64,000 bases of DNA from the NCBI GenBank assembly GCA_900758845.1, contig CAAESW010000009.1:1-64000 (forward strand), given 5' to 3'. This DNA comes from an uncultured Collinsella sp. (GTDB taxonomy: Bacteria; Actinomycetota; Coriobacteriia; Coriobacteriales; Coriobacteriaceae). Below, piece after piece: positions 8,995 to 18,091 of this stretch; the first letter of the stretch is position 1, and each line of letters starts with the position of its first letter. The notes below the pieces were generated by a model. That model did no database searches. It saw nothing but the letters and a program-made list of their open reading frames with translations, and was not told where the DNA came from. The position numbers were made by a program, and so were the translations under genes.

Positions 8995-10098
8995 TTATTG
9001 CATTGCGTAGGGCGAAAGCATGGCACGTTGCGAGCAGCTCGCGAACCAAACCGACACGAGCGCGAACATGAAGCCGTTGGCAAAACCGTTGGCAAACTGC
9101 ATCGCACCGCGCTTCCACCACAGCAGACTACGATGAAGCACACCGTCCGAAAGCACCATAAACAGGCCCATGGTAAACGGAATAAAGCACATCACGGCAA
9201 AGGCCGAGAACACGCCCGAAATGGCCGACAGCACCAAAAACGGCGCCACGATGCCCATCAGGTAAAAACCGGTACGAGCTTTGCCTTCCAAGCGCTCGGC
9301 TTCAACATGGGCGCGGCCGACCAGGTCGCCGCCCGCGGCACCGTTGGTGCCAGCATGCCCCATGCCGCTAATGCGGACCTCGTCGCCATCGTGCGTGCCG
9401 GCAGGAAACTCAATTGTCTGCTCGGAGGTCACACGGGTCCGCCCGCTGCCGCCGCAATCGGGGCAGGGGTCGGCGACGACCTTACCGGAACCGCCGCACT
9501 CGGGGCAGACTGACTGAAACGTGCCCGCACCAAACAGGAAGGACAGGTCGACGTCGATGTGGCCGCGGCCGCCGCAGCTCGGGCAGGTATGGGCATGCTC
9601 GGAGGAGACAGAACCCGAGCCGCCGCAATGTCCGCATGTATCGAAACGCGTGTAGCGGACGGTCTTGCGGGCACCGCCCTTGGCCTCCTTGGCGTCAAGT
9701 TTGATATCGACGACCACATTGGCGCCGTTCTCGGGATTGTAGGCAGCCTGGCCGCGACGCTGCTGGCCCCAGGCGCCACCAAAGGGAAAGCCGCCCTCAA
9801 AGGGATTGCCATAGCCTGTGTTGCCGGCGTAGCCGCCACCATAGGGCGAAGCCGTAGGAGCACCGGCAAAGGGATTGCCCGAGCGCATGGCGTCGTAGCG
9901 CGCACGTTTTTGCTCATCCGAAAGCACGGCGTAGGCCTCGGAAACCTCTTTAAACTTTTCCTCGGCATCCGGCTCTTTGTTGACGTCCGGATGGAGCTTG
10001 CGGGCCTTTTGCTGAAAGGCCTTTTGAATATCACGCGAGGTGGCGTCCTTGGAGACACCCAGAATCTCGTAATAATCTTTTTCGTTCATCGTCGCCAT
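8995..10098 (-). CDS. DnaJ-like protein with C-terminal membrane segments
   Basis: A second Hsp40, 367 residues from ATG 10098 (AGGAGG 9 bases upstream). The J domain is complete with HPD (about residues 5-70), then comes a Gly/Phe/Pro linker ([11 protein letters not shown]). The zinc centre has all four repeats: [32 protein letters not shown]. The first substrate-binding domain runs normally to [10 protein letters not shown], but the second domain and dimerisation tail are missing. In their place is a hydrophobic tail of roughly 85 residues with two or three likely membrane helices (for example [20 protein letters not shown]). I infer a membrane-tethered DnaK partner. It lies between hemW and the normal dnaJ; its substrate is unknown. 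Confidence 0.85.
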   Translation of the reverse strand: MATMNEKDYYEILGVSKDATSRDIQKAFQQKARKLHPDVNKEPDAEEKFKEVSEAYAVLSDEQKRARYDAMRSGNPFAGAPTASPYGGGYAGNTGYGNPFEGGFPFGGAWGQQRRGQAAYNPENGANVVVDIKLDAKEAKGGARKTVRYTRFDTCGHCGGSGSVSSEHAHTCPSCGGRGHIDVDLSFLFGAGTFQSVCPECGGSGKVVADPCPDCGGSGRTRVTSEQTIEFPAGTHDGDEVRISGMGHAGTNGAAGGDLVGRAHVEAERLEGKARTGFYLMGIVAPFLVLSAISGVFSAFAVMCFIPFTMGLFMVLSDGVLHRSLLWWKRGAMQFANGFANGFMFALVSVWFASCSQRAMLSPYAMQ

Positions 10099-10140
10099 GC
10101 GCGGCAACCTCCTGCTCACAGCAGCGTATATATTCCGGTA

Positions 10141-10155
10141 ATTCTACCCGAGCGG
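10141..10155 (-). promoter_or_regulatory. Candidate promoter of the DnaJ-like gene
   Basis: Minus strand CCGCTCGGGTAGAAT contains -10-like TAGAAT about 43 bases upstream of the start. It is nearly identical to the sequence just before lepA (14259-14273). No clear -35 is visible. Confidence 0.35.
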
Positions 10156-10156
10156 C

Positions 10157-11389
10157 CTAAGCTAGATCCCAAAACAGCTCGAACAGAACATTTCCATCGA
10201 GCCAGCCCAAGTGTGTCGGCGCCAGACGAGCTCGAACATAGCCCGCGACGACATCTGCCGAAGTGAAAGGTCCCTCATGGACCCCGAGCGTCTCGGGCAC
10301 CCAAGTGGCAAGACCCAATTCGAGCGCGCGATCGCAGGCAGCTGCCAGCTCATCGGCCGGGATGACACGAGCCGCGCGAACCAAAAGGTCGGACGCGACA
10401 CCGCGCGTCATGCGACAAGCAAGCATCAGGTCTTCGGCCGCAGCCTCGCGCTGCGACAGATATTCGGCCTCGAACGCCGTCGCGACATCGTCACGTTGCA
10501 CCAGACGCACGCGGTACGAATCGCCTCGAGAAGACACGCCGGGGAACAAACCTACAAGACGGTCGAAATCCTCGGCGTCGAGCATGCCCGCGGCGGAACG
10601 ACCCAGGCCCAGGTAGCCCCGTCCGGTCCAGTAGGCAATGTTATGGGCGCACTCATGGCCGTCGAGCGCATAGCTTGCCACCTCATAGGGATGATAGCCG
10701 GCCGCACCCAGACGCTCACGCGCCACATCCATGCACGAAGCTTGAAAATCCTCGTCGGGCTCGAGCGACTCATCGCGGCACGCCATGCGATAAAGGGGCG
10801 TCCCCTCCTCGAGCGTGAGCGGGTAGACCGACACATGATGCGGAGCCGCCGCCAGCACGCCATCGAGCGTGCGCTTCCAACTCGCTGCGGTCTGCACGGG
10901 AAGTCCGCACATGAGGTCGCACGACACATCGAGGCCAGCGTCCTTCACCGTCGCGATGGCGGCGAGCGCCCGATCGGCATCGTGAATACGGCCGATGGCG
11001 GTAAGTTCGGTGTTATCGAGCGTTTGCACGCCCAGAGAGACGCGTGTGACACCAACCTTGGCAAGCGCAGTGGCAAGCTCGGCGGTCAGCGACTCGGGAT
11101 TGGCCTCGCAGGTAAACTCAACGGGGGCGCACCACGCACGAATACGCCGCGCCAGCTCCACCAGGCGCTCCCCCGCCAGCGACGGCGTACCGCCGCCAAC
11201 ATAGACGGTGCGGATATGGTCAAGGGCCCCAGCCTTGCCAAAAGCATCGAGGCGCGCGAACAACTGCTCAAAATAGACATCGAGCGCAGCGCTCAGGTCG
11301 CACGGAGCAAAACTGCGCGAGTCAAAGTCGCAGTACCGGCACTTTTGGGCACAAAACGGCACGTGCACGTACAGCGCGGTAACGGCCAC
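10157..11389 (-). CDS. hemW: Radical SAM heme chaperone HemW
   Basis: Radical SAM protein related to coproporphyrinogen III oxidase HemN but belonging to the HemW heme-trafficking group. The motif CAQKCRYCDF gives C13, C17 and C20. HemW-type features include VYVGGGTPSLAG and FTCEANPESLT. The start is GTG 11389; GGAGG lies 7 bases upstream and overlaps the end of dusB. Length of 410 residues is normal. Whether it binds heme is not testable from sequence, and older annotations would call it an oxygen-independent coproporphyrinogen oxidase. Confidence 0.9.
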   Translation of the reverse strand: MAVTALYVHVPFCAQKCRYCDFDSRSFAPCDLSAALDVYFEQLFARLDAFGKAGALDHIRTVYVGGGTPSLAGERLVELARRIRAWCAPVEFTCEANPESLTAELATALAKVGVTRVSLGVQTLDNTELTAIGRIHDADRALAAIATVKDAGLDVSCDLMCGLPVQTAASWKRTLDGVLAAAPHHVSVYPLTLEEGTPLYRMACRDESLEPDEDFQASCMDVARERLGAAGYHPYEVASYALDGHECAHNIAYWTGRGYLGLGRSAAGMLDAEDFDRLVGLFPGVSSRGDSYRVRLVQRDDVATAFEAEYLSQREAAAEDLMLACRMTRGVASDLLVRAARVIPADELAAACDRALELGLATWVPETLGVHEGPFTSADVVAGYVRARLAPTHLGWLDGNVLFELFWDLA

Positions 11390-11391
11390 CC

Positions 11392-12435
11392 TTAAGCCTC
11401 CAGCGGATGAGGGGGCACCGATTCGCCGGCGGCAAGGGCAGCCTCGCAGGCCACCACATCGCGCTCGATCTCATCAACCAGAGCCATGAACTCCTCATAC
11501 GTGGAGCAGCGCACCACATGGGCACGCCAAGCGGCGGCATGGGGCATGCCTTTTAAGTACCAGCTTGCGTACGTACGGGCACGCGACATGAGCGGCAGGA
11601 GCTCATGCGTCAGCGTTAGGTGCTCACGCAGGGCGTCTAAGCGCTCGACGGAGCTACGCGCCGGCACCGGCGTGCCATCGAGCGCAAGGGCGCGAGCATC
11701 ACCGAACACCCACGGATTGCCGTAGATGCCGCGCGCGATAAACACCGCGCTGGCACCCGAGCCTTGCAGATGCTCAGCAGCGTCCTCGGCCGAGAACACA
11801 TCACCCGAACCAATCACGGGAATCTCGACGGCGTCGGCAACCTCATCGACGACCGACCAATCGGCCTGGCCCGTATAGAGCTGCGTGGCACAACGACCGT
11901 GCACGGCAACTGCAGAGGCGCCCGCCCCTTCAAGCATCTGGGCAAACGTTGCGGCGTTGCGGTCCTCGGCATAAAAACCCTTGCGGATCTTCACGGTCAC
12001 GGGAACATGCGCCGCGCCCACCGCTGCCTCGACAATCTTCTCGGCCAGGTCGGGCGTGCGCATAAGCGCCGAGCCTTCGCCCTTAGTAACGACCTTGCGA
12101 GCCGGACAGGCCATGTTGATATCAATCAATGACAGGCGATCGCCCACACGCTCCTCGACGGCGGCGACGGCACTCGCAAACTGCTCGGGCTTGGAGCCAA
12201 AGAGCTGCACGCAAATCTGCTGCTCCTCGTCGGCCGGTAGCACCAGGCGCCAGGTCTTGTTGCTGGCATAGGCAAGGCCCGCCACGCTCACCATCTCGCT
12301 GTAGGCAAGGTTGGCACCGCGGCGGCGGCACATGATACGGTAGGCAGGGTCGGTCACGCCCGCCATGGGAGCCATAAGGAACGGCTGCTCGGCATAGGCG
12401 TCCAGCAGCCGCTGGCTATATTCGGAAAGCGCCAT
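11392..12435 (-). CDS. tRNA-dihydrouridine synthase (Dus family)
   Basis: FMN-dependent enzyme reducing uridines in the tRNA D-loop. The N-terminal MAPMAGVTDPAYR is the family FMN-binding start. The catalytic cysteine is C110 in INMACPARKV, and VKIRKGF plus GSGDVFSAEDA mark the TIM barrel. At 347 residues it resembles DusB. It sits 4 bases after lepA and abuts hemW, so the three are likely one transcription unit. The ATG has only a weak AGTAGG upstream. Confidence 0.92.
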   Translation of the reverse strand: MALSEYSQRLLDAYAEQPFLMAPMAGVTDPAYRIMCRRRGANLAYSEMVSVAGLAYASNKTWRLVLPADEEQQICVQLFGSKPEQFASAVAAVEERVGDRLSLIDINMACPARKVVTKGEGSALMRTPDLAEKIVEAAVGAAHVPVTVKIRKGFYAEDRNAATFAQMLEGAGASAVAVHGRCATQLYTGQADWSVVDEVADAVEIPVIGSGDVFSAEDAAEHLQGSGASAVFIARGIYGNPWVFGDARALALDGTPVPARSSVERLDALREHLTLTHELLPLMSRARTYASWYLKGMPHAAAWRAHVVRCSTYEEFMALVDEIERDVVACEAALAAGESVPPHPLEA

Positions 12436-12439
12436 GGAC

Positions 12440-14251
12440 CTACTCGTCCACCTTGAGGATCGCCATAAAGGCCTCCTGCGGGACCTCGACTGAGCCGATG
12501 GCCTTCATGCGCTTCTTGCCCTCTTTCTGCTTCTCGAGCAGTTTGCGCTTACGCGAGATATCGCCGCCGTAGCACTTTGCAAGAACGTCCTTGCGACGCG
12601 CTTTGACGGTAGAACGGGCGATGATCTTGTTGCCGATAGCACCCTGGATGGGAACCTCGAACAGCTGACGCGGGATGATCTCCTTAAGTTTGTCGCACAG
12701 ACCACGGGCCAGGCCATAGGCCTTGTCCTTATGGACGATAAACGACAGCGCGTCCACCTCATCACCCGAAAGCAAGATATCGAGCTTCACAAGCTCGGAG
12801 GGACGGTACTCGTTGAACTCGTAGTCGAGCGAGGCATAGCCCTTGGTACGGCTCTTGAGCTGGTCAAAGAAGTCCAGGATGAGCTCGGCGAGCGGCATAT
12901 CAAAGCGCATCTCGACCGACTTGCTCGTGAGATGGATCATGTCGGTAGTAATGCCGCGGTGCTCGATAGCGAGCTGCATGACGGCACCCGTATACTCGGG
13001 CGGGCAGATAATCTTGGCCTTGAGGTAGGGCTCCTCAATGCGCTCGATGCGCGTAGCCTCGGGAAGGTCCTGCGGGCTGCGGACATCGATCATTTCGCCA
13101 TCGGTCTTGTAGACGTGATAGTCGACCGAGGGACTCGTGGCAATGAGGTCCAAGTTGAACTCGCGCTCCAGGCGCTCCTTGACGACCTCCATATGCAGCA
13201 GGCCCAAGAAGCCCACGCGGAAACCAAAGCCGAGCGCCACCGAGGTCTCGGGCTCCCACACCAACGACGGGTCGTTGACGTGCAGCTTATCGAGCGCGTC
13301 ACGCAGGTTCTCGTAGTCCTTGTTATCGATCGGGAACAGGCCCGTGTAGACCATGGGTTTGGCCTCGCGGTAGCCGGGAAGCGGCTCGGGGCAGGGATTC
13401 GACGCCCACGTAAGGGTATCGCCCACGCGCACGGCCTCGGGGTCCTTCACGCCCGTGACCACGTAGCCCACCTCGCCAACCGTCAGCGCATCGACCGGGG
13501 TCTCGGCGGGACGCTTGACGCCCACGCCATCGACCAAAAAGTCGCCCTTTGCCTGCATCATGCGCAGGGTATCGCCCTTTTTGATGGAACCGTCAAAGAC
13601 GCGCACCGTGGCGACGACGCCACGATACTCGTCGAAGTACGAATCCAGAATGAGTGCCTTGAGCGGCGCGTTCGCATCGCCCTTGGGCGGAGAGATCAAA
13701 AAGACAATGGACTCCAGCAGATCGTGGATGCCCTCGCCGGTCTTGCCCGAGACACACACGGCATCATCGGCAGGGATCGCCAGGTCATCCTCGATCTCGG
13801 TCTTAACCTCATCGGGATGGGCCGAGGGCAGGTCGATCTTGTTGATGGCCGGCACAATGTCCAGATTGGCGTTCATGGCGAGCGTCGCGTTGGAGACGGT
13901 CTGCGCCTCGACGCCCTGCGTGGCGTCAACGACGAGCACCGCGCCCTCACAGGCTGCCAGCGAGCGCGAGACCTCATAGGTAAAGTCCACGTGGCCCGGC
14001 GTATCGATCAGATTGAACTGATACGTCTCGCCATCGTCGGCGTCATAGGACACGCGAACGGCATTGGACTTGATCGTGATGCCGCGCTCGCGCTCGATAT
14101 CCATGGTGTCGAGCAGCTGCGACTCCATGTCGCGCTCGTCGACGGTATGGGTGAGCTCGAGAATGCGGTCACTGATCGTGGACTTGCCATGGTCGATGTG
14201 CGCAACAATCGAGAAGTTGCGGATGTGGGAAATGTCAATTGAAGTATTCAT
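12440..14251 (-). CDS. lepA: Elongation factor 4 (LepA)
   Basis: Ribosome-bound translational GTPase. The 603-residue product from ATG 14251 begins [20 protein letters not shown]. It carries G1 [10 protein letters not shown]3 DTPGH, G4 NKID, and the LepA-specific C-terminal domain ending [16 protein letters not shown]. This start matches the usual 600-residue length; an upstream in-frame extension would read through the rpsT terminator. No good Shine-Dalgarno precedes the ATG. A -10-like TAAGAT ends only 7 bases before it, so the transcript may be leaderless. Confidence 0.95.
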   Translation of the reverse strand: MNTSIDISHIRNFSIVAHIDHGKSTISDRILELTHTVDERDMESQLLDTMDIERERGITIKSNAVRVSYDADDGETYQFNLIDTPGHVDFTYEVSRSLAACEGAVLVVDATQGVEAQTVSNATLAMNANLDIVPAINKIDLPSAHPDEVKTEIEDDLAIPADDAVCVSGKTGEGIHDLLESIVFLISPPKGDANAPLKALILDSYFDEYRGVVATVRVFDGSIKKGDTLRMMQAKGDFLVDGVGVKRPAETPVDALTVGEVGYVVTGVKDPEAVRVGDTLTWASNPCPEPLPGYREAKPMVYTGLFPIDNKDYENLRDALDKLHVNDPSLVWEPETSVALGFGFRVGFLGLLHMEVVKERLEREFNLDLIATSPSVDYHVYKTDGEMIDVRSPQDLPEATRIERIEEPYLKAKIICPPEYTGAVMQLAIEHRGITTDMIHLTSKSVEMRFDMPLAELILDFFDQLKSRTKGYASLDYEFNEYRPSELVKLDILLSGDEVDALSFIVHKDKAYGLARGLCDKLKEIIPRQLFEVPIQGAIGNKIIARSTVKARRKDVLAKCYGGDISRKRKLLEKQKEGKKRMKAIGSVEVPQEAFMAILKVDE

Positions 14252-14258
14252 GCGGACT

Positions 14259-14273
14259 ATCTTACCCGAGCGG
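14259..14273 (-). promoter_or_regulatory. Candidate promoter of lepA, transcript possibly leaderless
   Basis: Minus strand CCGCTCGGGTAAGAT: the -10-like TAAGAT ends 7 bases before the ATG, so initiation would fall at or next to the start codon. It differs at only two positions from the motif before the DnaJ-like gene. Confidence 0.4.
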
Positions 14274-14275
14274 TA

Positions 14276-14312
14276 CAAAAAATGGAGCCTGTTCCATAAA
14301 ACAGGCTCCATT
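14276..14312 (-). terminator. Rho-independent terminator after rpsT
   Basis: Perfect 12-bp stem ATGGAGCCTGTT/AACAGGCTCCAT with a 6-base loop, then a T-run on the minus strand. It separates rpsT from lepA. Confidence 0.93.
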
Positions 14313-14347
14313 TATGCGCGTAATCTGTGTGGTGTGAAATTTACAAC

Positions 14348-14614
14348 TTAAGCGTTGATGCTGTTCACGAGCTTGGCAAGACCGGACTTGCGGTTGGAAG
14401 CCTGGTTCTTGTGGATAACATGCTTGGCGGCAGCCATGTCGAGACGCTTGGTGACGGTCTTGAGGGCAGCCTGGGCCTTCTCGGCGTCGCCCTCGGCGAC
14501 GGCGGACTGGACGTGCTTGGTCAGCGTCTTGAGCTCGGACTTGACAGCCTTGTTACGCATGCGAGCTGCCTCATTGGTGCGGATACGCTTCTTCTGAGAC
14601 TTGATGTTTGCCAC
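14348..14614 (-). CDS. rpsT: 30S ribosomal protein S20
   Basis: Helical 16S rRNA-binding protein. The 88-residue product from GTG 14614 starts [20 protein letters not shown] and ends [13 protein letters not shown], the full S20 length. AAAGGA lies 9 bases before the GTG; the longer in-frame upstream stretch is not S20-like. It is monocistronic, with its own promoter and a strong terminator. Confidence 0.96.
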   Translation of the reverse strand: MANIKSQKKRIRTNEAARMRNKAVKSELKTLTKHVQSAVAEGDAEKAQAALKTVTKRLDMAAAKHVIHKNQASNRKSGLAKLVNSINA

Positions 14615-14636
14615 TTCTGGAGTTCCTTTCGAGTTC

Positions 14637-14695
14637 CTTGCAAAAAATGTATGACACCTCTGAGACACGGTGAGGTCATGCAAGCGCCTACTATA
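14637..14695 (-). promoter_or_regulatory. rpsT promoter and structured leader
   Basis: TGC-TATAGT (hexamer at 14690-14695 on the minus strand) is an extended -10. The transcript would begin with a two-level stem-loop: CTTGC/GCAAG outside, and ATGACCTC pairing with GAGGTGTCAT (2-base bulge) inside, ending just before the ribosome-binding site. A role in autogenous control is only a guess. Confidence 0.5.
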
Positions 14696-14747
14696 GCACG
14701 CTCCCCCTCAAAGGGATAGAACGAATTTGTCAAATAGGCAGGTATCA

Positions 14748-15710
14748 TCACGATTTTCTCAAGATGTTCGTAATCCAGAGCAAAAGCGCGGTCTCAGAAT
14801 CGGCCGAACCCTTGAGCGCGAGCTCTACATCGACCGCCCCCTCGAGCGCCGCGACGAGCTCTGCCATCGAAAAGCGACGTGCCCAGGTCAAGTGATTCTT
14901 GACCTGCCAGGACTGGAGCTTGAGCGTTGCGGCCAGCTCACGACCCTGTCCGCGCGCATCGAGCGCCTTGGCGACGATAAGCTCGCGGATGCGGCCGCAC
15001 AGCAACGTGTAAGTCCACACGTAGCTCTTGGCGGGCAATAGATTGAAAAGCTCGAGCGAGCGTCGCATGTCACGTGCCGAGACCGCATTGAGAAAGTCCC
15101 AGGGTTGAACCTCGGCCGTACGTACAATCCAGCGCTCAACGTCGGCAAGCTCAATCTGGGGCGCCTCGACCATCTGGGCAAGCTTAGCCAAGTCGTTATC
15201 GAGCATGCGCGTGTTTTCACCCGAACGCGAGACGAGCTCCTCGGCGGCCGCCGTCGAGATCGACTTGCCGTGCTGCGTCGCCATCTGCTGCACGCGGCGC
15301 GGAAGCTCCCAGCGCTTGGTGCCGGAGCAATCGATCACGGCCTTCTTGTCGATCTTGGCGATCGCCTTATACAGGCGCGTGTTCTTGGCAAGCGAGTCGG
15401 CGATGATGAGGCAGACCGTTGTGGGACTGGGACTCGCCAGATACTCGACAAGCGGCTCCGAGACCGCCTTGGCGAGCTTTGAGCAGCCATCAAGGATTAC
15501 CAGGCGAAACTCGCTGCCCATCGGAAAGGTGTTAAGCGATCCGATAATGGACTCGATATCGGGGTCCTTGGTCATGTCGCGCTCGTCGAGGTTGAACTCG
15601 ACCATACCCGACTTTTCCAGACGCGCTTTCATACGCGAGACGGCGTGATCGCGCTTGACTCCGTCGGTACCGACGATCAGATATGCCGGCAGCAAACCTG
15701 TTTCGGACAT
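14748..15710 (-). CDS. holA: DNA polymerase III subunit delta
   Basis: Clamp-loader wrench subunit that opens the beta clamp. The 320-residue protein begins MSETGLLPAYLIVGTDGVKR and shows the degenerate AAA+ fold of delta without a Walker A motif (YLIVGTDGVKRDHAVSR). The C-terminal collar contains VQPWDFLNAVSARDMRRSL. The ATG has GGAGGGGG upstream. It follows comEC by 77 bases, the widespread comEC-holA order, and precedes monocistronic rpsT. A candidate promoter lies in the gap. Confidence 0.92.
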   Translation of the reverse strand: MSETGLLPAYLIVGTDGVKRDHAVSRMKARLEKSGMVEFNLDERDMTKDPDIESIIGSLNTFPMGSEFRLVILDGCSKLAKAVSEPLVEYLASPSPTTVCLIIADSLAKNTRLYKAIAKIDKKAVIDCSGTKRWELPRRVQQMATQHGKSISTAAAEELVSRSGENTRMLDNDLAKLAQMVEAPQIELADVERWIVRTAEVQPWDFLNAVSARDMRRSLELFNLLPAKSYVWTYTLLCGRIRELIVAKALDARGQGRELAATLKLQSWQVKNHLTWARRFSMAELVAALEGAVDVELALKGSADSETALLLWITNILRKS

Positions 15711-15749
15711 TGCGCCCCCTCCCGCAGGCCTTCGTATTCGTTCCGTGCC

Positions 15750-15764
15750 ATTCTAGCCCAGGGG
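15750..15764 (-). promoter_or_regulatory. Candidate holA promoter
   Basis: Minus strand CCCCTGGGCTAGAAT has a -10-like TAGAAT about 40 bases before the ATG. It is a looser relative of the sequences before lepA and the DnaJ-like gene. Evidence is similarity only. Confidence 0.3.
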
Positions 15765-15787
15765 CCCACCACACGCCAACGACGTCG

Positions 15788-18091
15788 TCACGGTCGCTGG
15801 CATCGCATCGCAAAGCCATTCGCAGTCGGCGTGACGGTAATGTCGCCGTGTTCGATGGTGCACGCGAACACGCCGCCCGCTTCCTTAACGGCATCGATGC
15901 AAGCGTCGGACGGATGGCCGTATCGATTCCCTTCGCCCGCGCTCGCGAGGGAAAGCTCGGGCTTCAGGACGTCCAGCAACTCAACATCGACTGAAACCTT
16001 GGAGCCGTGATGCCCAAGTTTAAGGACATCGATATCCCCCACCTCCTGCACGAATTCCCGTTCTTGGTCGAGCTCGGCATCACCGGTGAGAAGTATGCGC
16101 AGGCCCTTGCCTTCCTGAACATAAGAAAGCAGCAGGACAAGTGAGTCCTCATTTCCCTCGCCATCCACGGACTCGAATGGCCACATCACGCGGGCGCAAA
16201 ATGAGCCGATGTCGACCGTATCCCCACAGCGCACCTGCCGATACTCCACGCCAGGTCGGTTCAATACCTCAACAGGAGCATCCTCCAGCGCATCCGCCGC
16301 CACGGCAATCGTTCCGACCGAAAACTGTTCGAGCACGGCAGGCAGACCCCCCCAGTGGTCCTCATCCCAATGCGTCACAAAGACGGCATCGATATGGTGC
16401 ACGTTATTGCGAACCAACGCCGCCACCACGCGCTCGTCGAGCCCGCAGTCGACGAGTGCCACTGCGCCGCCCTGGCGAATAAGAATCGCATCGGCCTGGC
16501 CCACATCGAGCACCGTCACCGAAGGTGGAGCGAATCGATCCCAGTAGACGTACGGAATCGCAGCCAAGAGCACCAGGCATGAAAGCCCCACCGCCATAGG
16601 ACGTGCACGGGGACGCGGCCACCAGACCAACAGAACCGCCAGCAAACACGGCACTAGGTAAATCCACATGCTATCGGGCGGCACACTCACAGATGCACCA
16701 GGCACGGCGGCAAACAGCTGCTCGAAGAACAGTGCGCAACGGGCGGCAACCATGGGCACAACGAGCGCCCAAGTCCGCAACGGTGTCACAAGCGAAAAGG
16801 GAACCAGCACGATCGATACGGCAAGCAGTACGCTCACCACCGGACCGATGACCGCATTTGCCAGCGGAGCAATGAGCGAGAACGTACCGAAGGCGGGAAT
16901 GGTAATGGGAAGAGTCGCCAGTTGCGAGCACAGCGTGACGGAAAGCATGCTGGCGACGCCCGATGGCACACCCAGCTCACCCAAAGCGTAGGTCGCATAG
17001 GGGCAAAAGCACAAAATGGCAAAGACGCTGGCACACGAGAGCTGAAAGCCCATCTCGAACAGCACCGTCGGCCGCAGCAGCACAAAGATGGACATGGTTG
17101 CGAAGAGTGCCGATGCGCCGTGCCGGCGACGCCCCGCGCCGTTTACGACAAGCGTCGCGAACACCATGCAGCACGCGCGCACGGCCGAGGGAGACGCGCC
17201 CGTAAAGGCAGCGTAGCCAACAAGCGTTATCGCCAATATCGCCCGCTGAAGACCACGTGAGCACCGAGTTTTTTGCAATACACCCTCGATTACAAACCCC
17301 ACGATAGCCAAATGGCTGCCCGAGACGGCGATAAGATGCGCCGTTCCCGTTACCGAAAACCAGTCGCCCGCCGGCTTGGCGCGCAGCTCGGCCGAACGAC
17401 CGCAGACGACACCGGCTATGAGCGCACGCGCCGGGTCGGTCGCAGGCGTGATGGACGCTAGCAGCCCATTTCGCAGCCGAAGCAGCAGCCCCGGAGAGCC
17501 CTCATCGACCGGCACAATCCGAACGGCTTGAACCTTGCGCACCTCGCCTCGGAGCACGCGCGATCGTCCATATGCATCGTTCTCAAAACGTGAAACGCGA
17601 CCGATAACGCGCACGTGCGCCCCGACCTTGAGCTCGCGGTCACACGATAGGCGAACCGTTGCCAAGTTCTTACCGTCCGCGCGCGCCCCGCAGGTATAGG
17701 AAAACACGTCGTCGTTTATGGATGGATCGCCCCGCACGACAAACTCGAGGCTGCTTGCCGCTCGACCGTCGAGCGCCTTCGAGGCGCTTAACGCGCCCAC
17801 AGCCCACCACGCCGAGACGACCGCTCCCGCCACGAGACCGACGGACGCGGCATACAGCCACCGCTTCAAAGGGGCAAGCCGCGCACAAGATTGAGCCAGC
17901 ACAACGAATACCGCCGCCGCAATGGGAATGGCCCATAGCAGCCCGACCGCCGGCGCCCGCTCCCTCAGCAGCGCATCAGCGGCCACGTTGAGCACCGAGG
18001 CGCAGCTCATGCACATGCCGGCACACAGGGCCATCGTCCACGGAAGCAGGGGCCGCGGAGGCATCACACGCTCGCGCTCGGTCGCACTCAT
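15788..18091 (-). CDS. comEC: ComEC/Rec2 DNA-uptake channel protein
   Basis: Polytopic membrane protein that carries single-stranded DNA across the cytoplasmic membrane in naturally competent bacteria. The 767-residue product has an N-terminal pair of membrane segments, an OB-like soluble part, and a central multi-helix Competence domain (AHLIAVSGSHLAIVGF; TGASPSAVRACCM). A C-terminal metallo-beta-lactamase-like domain (about 515-767) carries the metal motif THWDEDHWGG. The ATG at 18091 overlaps the comEA stop as ATGA, a strong sign of coupling. The length and all three domains look intact, so the gene is not obviously decaying. Confidence 0.94.
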   Translation of the reverse strand: MSATERERVMPPRPLLPWTMALCAGMCMSCASVLNVAADALLRERAPAVGLLWAIPIAAAVFVVLAQSCARLAPLKRWLYAASVGLVAGAVVSAWWAVGALSASKALDGRAASSLEFVVRGDPSINDDVFSYTCGARADGKNLATVRLSCDRELKVGAHVRVIGRVSRFENDAYGRSRVLRGEVRKVQAVRIVPVDEGSPGLLLRLRNGLLASITPATDPARALIAGVVCGRSAELRAKPAGDWFSVTGTAHLIAVSGSHLAIVGFVIEGVLQKTRCSRGLQRAILAITLVGYAAFTGASPSAVRACCMVFATLVVNGAGRRRHGASALFATMSIFVLLRPTVLFEMGFQLSCASVFAILCFCPYATYALGELGVPSGVASMLSVTLCSQLATLPITIPAFGTFSLIAPLANAVIGPVVSVLLAVSIVLVPFSLVTPLRTWALVVPMVAARCALFFEQLFAAVPGASVSVPPDSMWIYLVPCLLAVLLVWWPRPRARPMAVGLSCLVLLAAIPYVYWDRFAPPSVTVLDVGQADAILIRQGGAVALVDCGLDERVVAALVRNNVHHIDAVFVTHWDEDHWGGLPAVLEQFSVGTIAVAADALEDAPVEVLNRPGVEYRQVRCGDTVDIGSFCARVMWPFESVDGEGNEDSLVLLLSYVQEGKGLRILLTGDAELDQEREFVQEVGDIDVLKLGHHGSKVSVDVELLDVLKPELSLASAGEGNRYGHPSDACIDAVKEAGGVFACTIEHGDITVTPTANGFAMRCQRP

